DNA of 64,000 nt from Flaccisagitta enflata (taxonomy: Eukaryota; Chaetognatha; Sagittoidea; Aphragmophora). The stretch covers positions 4,030,001-4,094,000 of the forward strand of contig OZ231126.1 of assembly GCA_965153355.1 (NCBI GenBank), in the 5' to 3' direction. A program made the position numbers and the translations under genes. Positions 1 to 9,300 of this stretch are shown here, piece by piece; position 1 is the first letter of the stretch, and every line of letters begins with the position of its first letter. The notes beneath the pieces were generated by a model. That model worked only from the letters and a program-made list of their open reading frames with translations, made no database searches and was not told where the DNA came from.

Positions 1-603
1 CAAAACTTATTCGTGCCGGCAAAAACTTGTTTGAGCCAGCTAGCCCGCAAAAGCATATTCATGTGCATGCCCGCGAAAACTTATTAGTACATGCAAAAAT
101 TAGGTCGGCGATTATAAATTGTCATTCGTGTGTGCAAAAATGATCTGGATTTTACCAATACCATTCGCAATCATTAAGAAAATGAGTAAAATACCGTGAG
201 ACAAAAGAGACATTCACATTCATGAGAAGTACGGATAAATAATGCCGTCTAACCAAAAGAAGACAACGCCATAGAAAAACAACAGCAGCGTTAGTCGAGA
301 ATTCATGGCACATTTAAAGCGCCGGAAGAGATAACGGAATTATTACTCACCTAATTACCGCATCCTACAGCGAATTACTCACCCACTTCCTGCGGAGAGC
401 GGAGACCCGTATTCGCCGCTGGCCCGCTGCCACAGTTCTCTGACGCCGCTGAAAGATAAAAAGTTAAGAAAAGCCGATGATGCTTCACTGCTGCGTAGCA
501 GCTGCTGCTGCTTCAGCTGCGCAGGGGCGAGTCATAAACGCTGCTTCGCCGTGTTTTTCGTTGTCGAACTGCGGCAACTACACGTCACGCCCGCGACTGT
601 CTG

Positions 604-605
<2 letters not shown>

Positions 606-636
<31 letters not shown>
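606..636. repeat. (CT)n microsatellite, left arm
   Basis: An uninterrupted CT run. The right-arm counterpart is the GA run at 14540-14584. Confidence 0.95.
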
Positions 637-639
<3 letters not shown>

Positions 640-1059
640 AAAGTGGCCCTCATCGCGCATAATCGTTTCGGCTGTTTCCCTAATTGGGCGTTAGTGCTAC
701 GGTTGCTGACGGTTGCTGACCTTCAGTCTTTGACGACATTTCCAGTTCCACTGGTCATGCTCGCTGCCCGTCACGACAGTGCGTATCCTCAACACTCAAG
801 GTAAGTTTGCCAGCTATAATATAACGCCTAGTCTGTTAAGCGGGATTGCAGGAAACTTTCTCATTCGTTGTCACAATCTCTATTCATTTTTCCTCTTGAT
901 GCAGAACTGTGCTTATCGTCACGTTGCAAGGATAAAGAAAAACGACACGGGCGGTAGTCTTCAACCTCACGAAAATTGGCTGGTTGACCCCGATAGGTAG
1001 GTATTGAGTGCAAGAGTTGAATACATTCGATTCTCCGCTGCACAACGGAAGGCCTTCTT

Positions 1060-1174
1060 CTTTCTTTTTCTCTTTCTTTGTTTCTTTGTTTGTTTCTTTG
1101 TTTCTCTCTTTCCTTCTTTCTCATTCTTTCTATCTGTCTTTTTCATTCTTTCTTTCTGTCTTTCTTTCTTTCGT

Positions 1175-1205
<31 letters not shown>

Positions 1206-1274
1206 CATTCTTTCTTTCTCATTCTTTCTTTGTCTTTCTCTTTCTTTCAGTCTTTCTCTTTCTTTCTGTCTTTC

Positions 1275-1341
<67 letters not shown>

Positions 1342-1506
1342 CTTTCTTTCTTTCTTTCTTTCTTTCTCTTTCTTTCTTTATTTCTTTCTGTCTTTCTCAT
1401 TCTGTCTTTCTGTCTTTCTCATTCTGTCTTTCTTTCTCATTTTTTCTTTCTTTCCTTCTCATTCTTTCTTTCTTTCTCTCTTTCTTTCTTTCTTTCTTTC
1501 TCTTTG
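1060..1506. repeat. (CTTT)n microsatellite
   Basis: About 450 bp of CTTT units with scattered CAT and GT interruptions. The right-arm equivalent (13146-13217, GAAA) is much shorter, so this tract has expanded or contracted since the arms diverged. Serine/phenylalanine-rich frames across it are not genes. Confidence 0.95.
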
Positions 1507-1620
1507 ATAATGTGGTCCTGCTTTTACTTCCTTGTCTTTCTTTCCCTCTCAAGACTAGAATCTCCTGTCGATCAGTCCGTCGGTCCGTCCATCCCTTCTT
1601 TCCTTCATCTCTTTCCTTAT

Positions 1621-1777
1621 TAGTTGCGGACACGCAACTCTATAAGAGGCTTTGTCCGTCCGTCGTCCGTCGGTCGGTTGGTCGGTCCGTAGCTAGGTGA
1701 TCGAGTCAAAAACTGGGAAAATGCGCATATCCGCCCCTGCCCACCCGTCCGCAACTGGTGGCCGTGTATCCGGCCTT
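1621..1777 (-). mobile_element. Short Helitron/Helentron-like element (hairpin family)
   Basis: On the plus strand it opens with a hairpin at 1622-1639 (AGTTGCG with CGCAACT), then CTATAAGAGG, then GTCC/GTCG microsatellite. It closes with GTCCGCAACT at 1747-1756 and CCGGCCTTG. The 10-mer AGTTGCGGAC in the hairpin is the exact reverse complement of 1747-1756. The right arm lacks the element: ccttattccag stands where the left arm has ccttat, the element, then ttccag. In hairpin-last orientation it ends CTAA and sits between A and T without target duplication, as Helitrons do. Confidence 0.7.
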
Positions 1778-2090
1778 GTTCCAGTTTTTCCTTCTCTTTC
1801 CTTTTTCAACACCAATTTCCTTTTTTCATACATTTCCTTCTTCCTGTCCATCCTTTTTTCCTTTCGTGCCTTTTTATCTTTTCTTTCAGGCTTCCGGATC
1901 TCTCTTTCATTTTCTTTCCAGTTTCTGTAAAGTCTTAACCATTTTCCATCTTCACTTATCATTTAAATTCCGACACCATGTAAATGTTTTTTTCTGTAAT
2001 CAAGTTGTAATATGTCAGCTCACCCCGCTAATGATTTGCCGCAATTTCCCATGTTTTCCCTTTCCGTACAACCCCGCTTAGGTCGGGAAA

Positions 2091-2207
2091 ATGGGGTCTC
2101 TTTTTCGATCCGAGGAGATGGTTCTCTGCCAACTCTTCCTTCAGTCGGAGGCTGCTTACGCCTGCGTTTCCGAACTCGGAGAATTGGGACTCGTCCAATT
2201 TAGAGAT
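2091..2207 (+). CDS. ATP6V0A1: V-ATPase subunit a exon 1 (left copy)
   Basis: 117 bp encoding 39 residues, [10 protein letters not shown] through LVQFRD, followed by donor GTAAGA. The start is the first ATG of the conserved family N-terminus. The phase at the end is 0. Confidence 0.9.
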
Positions 2208-3048
2208 GTAAGATTACAGTTTACTAATATCTACATGAAAGTGACTGGGTGAACTTGTCAAGTTTGAATGAGTGACAGTCAGGGGTGTAATTGTAAATAG
2301 GCCTGGGGAGTGGAGGGAGATGAAAAGCTCACAAGTCATCCAAGGATTGCACATGGTCAGCGGTTCCCGATGCCCTGCATGGAGTGATAGCTGAAGAAGT
2401 GGAGTGAGAGCAGGGCAGCGGCCCCAAAGGGCGTATGTCCTGTAGGACACAGGGGTGAATTTCCATACGTCCTGAGAGGGCATATTTGAGGCCTTTGGAG
2501 CCATTTTCCAAAATATTCAATGGGAGTTTTGCATTTTTTTAATTTCTCATTAATTTTTCATGTTATTCAATGGGAATTTCACATTTTTTTTCATTTTTCA
2601 TCAATTTCCAATGTTATTCAATGGGAAGTTTGCATTTTTTCAATTTCCCATGTTATTCAATAGGGAAGCTTTGGGGGGGGGGTGATGGACGGAAGGACGG
2701 ATGTATGGAAATTCACCCCTGTGTCCTACAGAACATCGGCCCTTTGGGGCCGCTGCCCAAAAAGTGCTTAAACATACCCCTAATGCGTGCTTATAGTTGG
2801 TGATTGTTTTTTGTCTTGCCGATATTTTCCCTTAGATTTAACCATCATATCTTCATAGCTGTAATGTTAAAGCTCATCCTAGTTTATGAATGATGAAATG
2901 GCCGATTTATTAACCTTGAACCCCACTTCCATCTTACGATCTTGCATGTGATTTTTTGCCTATCCGCAGTTGAATCCGGACGTGAATGCGTTTCAAAGGA
3001 AATTCGTCAACGAAGTTCGCCGATGCGACGAGATGGAGAGGAAATTAC
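2091..3048 (+). CDS. ATP6V0A1: V-ATPase V0 subunit a, left copy, N-terminus only (exons 1-2)
   Basis: Join 2091-2207 and 2970-3048. Subunit a is the about 800-residue membrane protein of the V0 sector; its cytosolic N-terminal half links V1 to V0. Visible here are residues 1-65. The ATG at 2091 opens [10 protein letters not shown], the family's conserved start, followed by the [12 protein letters not shown] motif; exon 2 encodes [18 protein letters not shown]. Splice sites are GT-AG. After exon 2 the homology to the right arm ends at about 3510 and no later V-ATPase exon follows on this strand, so this copy is truncated. Exon 1 differs from the right copy only at four synonymous sites. The paralogue number (a1, a2 and so on) cannot be decided. 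Confidence 0.88.
2325..2765. mobile_element. Foldback element, GGGCAGCGGCCCC family
   Basis: Absent at the matching site of the right arm, which is continuous there near 10195-10215. It holds an inverted pair: GGGCAGCGGCCCCAAAGGGC at about 2413 and its reverse complement at about 2738-2757. Sequence complementary to GTGAATTTCCATAC lies next to each. The spacer is a degenerate 'ttcaatggga' repeat. Relatives lie at 3515-3845, 42030-42494 and 47150-48290. Confidence 0.7.
2970..3048 (+). CDS. ATP6V0A1: V-ATPase subunit a exon 2 (left copy)
   Basis: 79 bp after acceptor TATCCGCAG and before donor GTAAGT. It encodes LNPDVNAF through EMERKL plus one base. It is identical to the right-arm exon 2. 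Confidence 0.9.
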
Positions 3049-3302
3049 GTAAGTTCATTTATGGTCTTATGAATGACATGGCTCATTGGCTGCCGTACGT
3101 TATTGCCTCGAGGTAGATTTATTGGTACCCTTGCCTCTTCTCTTACGAACTCCCGAGCTAAACGGTCCTCTTCACACACACGCACACAACAGTAGTGATG
3201 ACGCACATCCATCTGACCGTCTATGAAGTCTTATTTCTCCATTGTGGGTAATACAATATCCGCAATTATAAGTGCCTCTGCCCATCTACGTACGACTCAA
3301 GA

Positions 3303-3491
3303 ACAAGTGGCATGGGAGCATACAACCCCCATCCATACTCTCCCCCACCTCATGCTCACTTACATCTAGACAATCATTAAATCTGCATGTTATTGTATGT
3401 TTTCACACTTTTCGACTCGATCATCACGGACCAACGCACGTATCAACAGACGGACCAACAGACTAACGGGCGAAGTTGCTTGTCCGCAACT
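3303..3491 (+). mobile_element. Hairpin-family element in left arm
   Basis: Ends with hairpin AGTTGCttgtccGCAACT at 3474-3491, followed by AAAAG. GGACCAACAGAC microsatellite-like sequence precedes it, and an ACAAG motif near 3302 may be the 5' end. The right-arm copy lies at about 8868-9062. Boundaries are approximate. Confidence 0.5.
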
Positions 3492-3514
3492 AAAAGTAAA
3501 AATCTGATGGGGGG

Positions 3515-3845
3515 GGGGGGGGGTAAATCAGGCCTCAGGCCCCATGTCAGGCTTTTCAGACCCCAAATTAGACCCCTCAGACCCAAATAAGGCCTTTCAG
3601 ACCCAAAATCAAGCCTCTCAGACCCCAAACAACGCCTCTCACACCCTAAATCAGACCTTTCAGAGCCAAAATCAGGTCTCTCAGCACTCCAAACCAGCTC
3701 CTCAAACTGGAGAAAATTGTCCTATGTGGAATCATAGGTCATTGGCCCCTCCGGGGCCGCTGCCCCTGTCATAATCTCATTCCCACATACACTAACTTAG
3801 GGGCATCGGGTACCGCTGACCATGTAACGCTTTTGCGACTATTAC
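3515..3845 (+). mobile_element. Foldback-family fragment with GGCCT minisatellite
   Basis: Positions 3530-3700 are an 18-19 bp degenerate repeat of the type 'tcagacccaaatnaggcct'. GGGGCCGCTGCCCC at about 3755 follows, then GGTACCGCTGACC and CGCTTTTGCGACTA at about 3832-3845. The same order of motifs ends the element at 42030-42494. It lies just inside the left-arm boundary. Confidence 0.6.
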
Positions 3846-4010
3846 ATTTACGGTCTTGATCCTGACTCAGTCTCAGACTTCGTCTCATGCTAAGTGGACG
3901 TGGCGAATTGGAGAGCTCCCCTACATCGTCAATGCATAGCAGTAAGGTGTTAGGAAAAACCGCTTGTAAATATTTGTATCAAATGATTGGCTCATCGCAT
4001 ATTCTTCCAG

Positions 4011-4182
4011 AGGCTCATCGCCACAAGACCAGCATGAGACCAAAATCAGTTTGAAAGTGGAAGTGACTCCAAAGCCCATTTTGGAATTACGGGCTCAAAA
4101 TCCTCTCATGTCACTCATGTGGGAGGAAATGGTGGCGGAAAACCTGCGCTCCCTCAAAGCAAATCAAATCAACGCCATACAA
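4011..4182 (+). CDS. Myosin tail exon A (FERM F2)
   Basis: Acceptor TTCTTCCAG, donor GTAAGC. The first base completes a codon from a missing upstream exon. It encodes a segment containing PLMSLMWEEMVAENLRSL. Confidence 0.7.
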
Positions 4183-5226
4183 GTAAGCAAAGAGAAATCA
4201 TCTCGGACATTTCATTGTGTCAAATACTCGAAGTAAGAACTGAGAAAACAATGCGAGCCAACATTTACGCCTGAATTGTAGTAAATCATGAAGCGTTACT
4301 GTACAACCGACAGACAGCCTGCTACCGACGTGCACTGTACCCGGTAGCTTTTTTTTATATAATCCAATTACTATAGCATTTTTTTCTCTTCAACCAGGCC
4401 AAGACTCATTTTTTGAAGATCCTGGAAACTCGGTTCAAGCACTTTGGAGCGTCCTTTTTCGAAGTGTTTTGGATTTCGCATCCCTCCACTCCGATGGAAG
4501 AGGTGCAAAACAAAGTCTTTCTGGCAATATCCAAACACGGTATCGAATTCATCGATCCTATGTCCAGGTCCGTAAATTGTCAAGTAAATTGTCTAGTCAC
4601 AAATTGTCAAGTCAAGTCACGTGTGGGATTTTTACATTATACATGAATTTACCATATAGCTTACATTCTCTATCCGTCAAAATCAAATCAAATTTCTTTT
4701 TTTTTTTTTACCTCAGGGAGATCATAAATCACTTTCCTTTCCATCAAGTATTCTCAACCAGAAAGGTAAGCAATTGGAGCTGTTGGAATGTGTATTTCGT
4801 AGCATAATGCCACCAAACTGATCGCAAAGCCATGTATACATGTAGGCCTACAAAGTTAACTATAAGAAAACAAGGGTGAATAATTACATTTGTAAATGAA
4901 TGATTGAATAAACAGTTGAGTGAATCATTAAATGAGTGAACGATCAACAAATCAACCTAACAAGTTTGCCAACATGGTTCCCTTCTAGCGATGCAAGGAC
5001 GCGTTTATATCTAAGAGAGCCTTTATTTCATTTCGTCCCCTAATGCCAGGTGACGGACGGTTGTGACCAATACCTGGACTTGAAATGCGGCAATCTGATG
5101 GTGCAAAAGGTGACGCGAGTGAAGACGAATCAATGCGAAATCATTTCCTCATTAATCGGCCAATACACGGAAAATATGGCCAAATACGAACAGGCCAAAA
5201 AGGACTCTGTAGTCACGTTGATTTGA
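4011..5226 (+). CDS. Unconventional myosin with FERM tail, C-terminal exons only
   Basis: Join 4011-4182, 4398-4567, 4717-4765 and 5050-5226, ending at TGA 5224-5226; all junctions are GT-AG and phases agree. The 189 residues read as the F2-F3 end of the last FERM domain of a myosin VII/XV-type motor. Landmarks in order are WEEMVAENLRSL, AKTHFLKILETRF, FGASFFEVFW, AISKHGIEFIDP, REIINHFPFHQV, then CGNLMVQKVTR before the stop. This domain binds cargo or autoinhibits the motor. No motor, IQ or MyTH4 exon is present: upstream is a transposon fragment and then the V-ATPase arm. The gene is therefore cut, by rearrangement or misassembly. The exact myosin class is uncertain. Confidence 0.75.
4398..4567 (+). 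CDS. Myosin tail exon B (F2/F3 junction)
   Basis: Acceptor CAACCAG, donor GTCCGT. It encodes AKTHFLKILETRFKHFG and AISKHGIEFIDPM, the most recognisable part of the FERM F3 start. Ends in phase 2. Confidence 0.75.
4717..4765 (+). CDS. Myosin tail exon C
   Basis: 49-bp exon after a T-tract and CCTCAG, before GTAAGC. It encodes REIINHFPFHQVFSTRK with the split arginine. Confidence 0.7.
5050..5226 (+). CDS. Myosin tail exon D, terminal
   Basis: Acceptor ATGCCAG. It encodes VTDGCDQYLDLKCGNLMVQ through KKDSVVTLI and a TGA stop. The GNL motif followed by a helix is typical of FERM F3. No clear AATAAA was seen in the next few hundred bases. Confidence 0.72.
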   Translation: MTDGCDQYLDLKCGNLMVQKVTRVKTNQCEIISSLIGQYTENMAKYEQAKKDSVVTLI

Positions 5227-5280
5227 CGGGGACAAGTCAGTGACACGAACGCATTGACTCATATACGCATGTCAGTCTTT

Positions 5281-5400
5281 AGATGTGTCATTGCATCTCT
5301 ACAAGAAGGTCTGTCCGTCAGTCGGTCTGTCCGTAAGTGCCTTACGCGCCTGTGCGCTAATCGCGCAAATGATGCATAGAGTAGCCTGGATGGGCTTGTT
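5281..5400 (-). mobile_element. Hairpin-family element
   Basis: Hairpin AGATGtgtcattGCATCT at 5281-5298, then CTACAAGAAGG and GTCCGTCAGTCGG repeats. ATGATGCATA at 5369-5378 and GGGCTTG at about 5400 close it. Confidence 0.65.
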
Positions 5401-5982
5401 TTTTTTTTCAATCATCAGAAGCTTAAAACTATTACATTTCAACGATATACAAATCAGCGAGAGTTTAAAAAATCTTGTTTTAGTGAGATTTACAATGCAG
5501 ATGCAATCATGTAGCAATTACCTTCTAAGGAGCAAATGATTTCAACACATTCATCTTTTACACGCGCCAAATCAAGTTTGTAAGAAGCCATTTCCGTCAA
5601 CAGACTTTGTGACGCTTAACTCTCTTCGTACTTGAACCTGGTTCTAACATTATTCTTAATTGAATGACAGATTAAACCTGCCACATAAATATTTCATTGC
5701 TTGATGCCAGTTCAAAAAACACTAAAACAGCCCAGTGAGGGGAAACTAAACCCAATCATTCACTTGCAATAGATTTCCTAGATTCAGTTAAACATTCTTT
5801 TGAAAAAACTCCATAGACCAGCTCTTTTCTTGTGTAGGTTAAATGAACAGGAGTGTAATGTTTTTTTGAGTGCGTGCCAAGCTAGTGAACAAACGTGACA
5901 TGATGACGCCGATCCTCCATCATGAGAAGTTTTAGAACCATGAAAAACCCCATTAATGAAAAAAGAACAAAGAAAAAACTTA

Positions 5983-6240
5983 GGGCGTGTTTCTAGTGTG
6001 GATGAAAAACGCGTTTCTTCCCGTGAAATGTGCTCACACTATGAACATATATGTATATTCAAGAATTTCAACTGTTCCACGAGGGAGTGAGTCAGCCCAT
6101 GAACGGAACCAGCGAGCGAGCGCAGCGAAGTAGAGCGTTGCAGAGCGAGTAAACTGAGCGGTGTGAGCAAACAAATTACAAATGTAGCGAGCGACCGAGT
6201 GGTGCGTTAAAAACGCGATTGTCTGACTAGAAACGCACCC
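5983..6240. mobile_element. MITE family GGGCGTGTTTCTAGT, copy 1
   Basis: 258 bp with imperfect terminal inverted repeats GGGCGTGTTTCTAGT and ACTAGAAACGCACCC. The interior is rich in GAGCGAGCG. Copies also lie at 6421-6694 and 43616-43872. It lies 31 bp beyond the donor of V-ATPase exon 5. Confidence 0.7.
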
Positions 6241-6271
6241 ATCAAAGAAAACTTGGTCTCTATAGACATAC

Positions 6272-6387
6272 CCCAGCTGCAAAAATGTATTGAGGGAGAT
6301 GCTTTCGGCGTTGGTGTCGGCGAGCAAACTGGTGTTCTCATCTGATCTGGAGACGGCGGGAAATGAAGTCCGCGCTGCCATTTCCGC
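6272..6387 (-). CDS. ATP6V0A1: V-ATPase subunit a exon 5 (right copy)
   Basis: 116 bp encoding [20 protein letters not shown] and onward to NTFLQLG, ending in phase 2 before GTATGT. The acceptor (ATATTCAAG) has a poor pyrimidine tract. The segment matches the variable loop preceding the conserved LGFVAGV of the family. It is enclosed by two MITE copies about 30 bp away on each side. Confidence 0.65.
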
Positions 6388-9300
6388 CTTGAATATTTTT
6401 ACATGCACACAAGTCAATCAGGGCGTGTTTGCAGTGATGACAACAATCGCGAACATTCCCGTCGATCGCGTTTACATCATGCACACAAATAAATTAAAAT
6501 CATCCCTCGAAGAGCAAAATGAGCGAGCAAGTCAATTGACAGAGCAAGCAAATGCAGCAAGCGAACAAAGCAACCATATTGAAAATGTTGTAAAGAGTAT
6601 GTAAACTAAGTGAGCGGTGCAAACGAACGAACGAATATGGCGACCAAACGAGTGGCTCTATGTATACACGATTGCAACATGTAGATACTGGCCCTCACTC
6701 TTGAAGACATGTATGGATACCAATTTCACCCGCCCATTGTTGAAACGTGGGACAAAATCACATCATGCACCAAATGCCCGCCCGAACAGTTTTTACATAG
6801 TGAAAGCAAATGATAGCTTTATAGTTGCGGTCCGTCCATCTGTCCGCGATCTCTCGCGCCAACCCCGCTCCGGCGAGCATCCTTACCAGTCCCTATTACT
6901 ACCCACAGCGACTGCTATCATTCTGAGACTGTCCACACTCCAGACAGTCATTCGCCAATCGCAAAAATTGTGTGACCACGCCCGTGTGCTTCATTTTGCG
7001 CTAAACTCAAGCAGAAGGGGGTTTACAGCAGCCAGATGTTTACATGGAGCACTGATACCAGGCCGCCAGTATTCAAAACCAGATAAACATATAGATAGCA
7101 TCATCGCGTCATTAGCCCTAGGCCAAGTCAGCCAAGTCGGCTTTTAGGTTAGTAAGATAGATGAAATAAATGACGAACTAACCTCCTCGAAGAAGAGCTG
7201 AGTTTTCCTGAGAATGTGTTTGAGTTCGGTGAGTTCGAGGAAGTTCTTTTTCAGGGCCTCCGCGTTTGTATTCACTTCCTTCATCTCATTCTCCAACTTT
7301 TCAAATGTCGCCTGAAAGCAAGAAACAAGTCAAGTCAGAAGACGATAATCATTCATCACATTCACACATTCACTTGCTTCATCTCATTCTCCAACTTTTC
7401 AAAAGTCGCCTGAAAGCAAGAAACAGAAAGAAAGTCAGAAGACGATAATCATTCATCGCATTCATTCATTTATTCACTTCCCTCATCTCATTCTCCAACT
7501 TTTCAAATGTCGCCTGAAGCAAGAAACAGAAGTCAAGTCAGAAGACAATAATCATTCATCACATTCACACATTCACTTCCTTCATCTCATTCTCCGACTT
7601 TTCAAATGTCGCCTGAAAGCAAGAAACAGAAGTAAAGTCAGAAGACAATAATCATTCATCTCATTCATTCACTTCCCTCATCTCATTCTCCAACTTTTCA
7701 AATGTCGCCTGAAAGCAAGAAACAGAAGTAAAGTCAGAAGACCATAATCATTCATCACATTCACTTCCTTCATTCTCCTACTTTTCAAATATCGCCTGAA
7801 AGCAAGAAACAGAAGTCAGAAGACGATAATCATTCATCAAATTCATTCATTCACTTCCTTCATCTCATTCTCCAACTTTTCAAATGTCACCTGAAAGCAA
7901 GAAATAGAAGTTAAGTCAGAAGATGATAATCATTCATCACATTCATTCATTCACCTCCCTCATCTCATTCTCCAACTTTTCAAATGTCGTCTGAAAGCAA
8001 GAAACACAAGTCAGAAGACGATAATCATTCATCAAATTCATTCATTCACTTCCTTCATCTCATTCTCCAACTTTTCAAATGTCGCCTGAAAGCAAGAAAC
8101 ACAAGTCAGAAGATGATAATCATTCATCACATTCATTCATTCACTTCCCACATCTCATTCTCCAACTTTTCAAATGTCGCCTGAAAGCAAGAAACAGAAG
8201 CAGGGGTGTACAAATTTGAGCGACTTTTGATTTCATCCCCCCCTGGTCTTTGATTTCCTTCCCGGCCCATTCGAAAAACTTTGATTTTCTACCCCATGGA
8301 GTGTAAATATAGTAAAAATATTGACAGGGGCCTACTCTGGAATTCACTACATCAGCCTTAAACCAATAGGTAAAAGCTACCGTAACATAGAAATCAATGG
8401 CTTCAGGGGATTCATTTAAAAAATTCCCCAAACAAAACTTACGTGGCCCGATTTGCCCCCCCCCCCTGGCCTACATTTGTTAACAAGTCAACAACCAGGC
8501 TTACCTCCAAACCGATTATTTCTTTTGGTTGAGGCTATAATTCATAAATAGTCTATATTCGTTAACAACATGTCAACAACCAAACTCACCTCCGAATCGA
8601 TCATTTCTTTTGGTTGAGGCTATATAATTCATAGTCTATATTCGTTAACAACCTGTCAACAACCAAACTAACCTCCAAATCGATCATTTCTCTTGGTTGG
8701 GGCGCGTCTGGATTTTCACCCGTGTCCAACATTGGAATGTCATCCTTACGAATCTCCTTTTCCAAAAATCCTGAAAAAAAGGCAATTTTTTGACCATGAA
8801 AAACATATGAATTTTTTACGTCAACAAGGATTAGGACCCGCCCCCCCCCCATCAGATTTTTACTTTTAGTTGCGGACAAGCGACTTCGTCCGTCAGTCTG
8901 TTGGTCCGTCTGTTGATACGTGCGTTGGTCCGTGATAATCGAGTCGAAAAGTGTGAAAACATAAAAAAACATGCTGATTTGATGACTGTCTAGATGTAAG
9001 TGAGCATGAGGTGGGGGAGAGAGTATGGATGGGGGTTGTATGCTCCCATGCCACTTGTTCTTGAGTCGTACGTAGATGGGCAGAGGCACTTATAATTGCG
9101 GATATTGTATTACCCACAATGGAGAAATAAGACTTCATAGTCAGATGGATGTGCGTCATCACTACACTGTTGTGTGCGTGTGCGAAGAGGACCGTTTAGC
9201 TCGGGAGCTCGTTAGAGAAGAGGCAAGGGTAGCAATAAATCTACCGAGGCAATTGCGTACAGCAGCCAATGAGCCATGTCATTCATAAGACCATAAATGA

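Larger units (their letters stand above)
1..3510 (+). repeat. Left arm of a large inverted duplication
   Basis: Positions 1-3510 read in reverse complement in the right arm, about 8850-15197. The first bases of the window match the reverse complement of about 15120-15195. The match covers the V-ATPase upstream region, exons 1 and 2, and ends at a run of G after position 3507. The arm is cut by the left window edge, so the repeat may extend further. Positions 1-600 hold no recognisable gene. A short reading frame at 477-662 recurs in the right arm, but it looks like 5' flanking sequence rather than protein. Confidence 0.9.

Noticed and set aside
477-662. 61-codon frame repeated in the right arm at 14384-14716
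   Set aside because: It sits in both arms only because the arms are duplicated. It runs into the CT tract and shows no domain; it is more likely 5' flank.
1004-1700. Three overlapping frames rich in FFLSFFLS, up to 230 codons
   Set aside because: They are translations of the CTTT microsatellite. All frames of both strands are open for the same reason.
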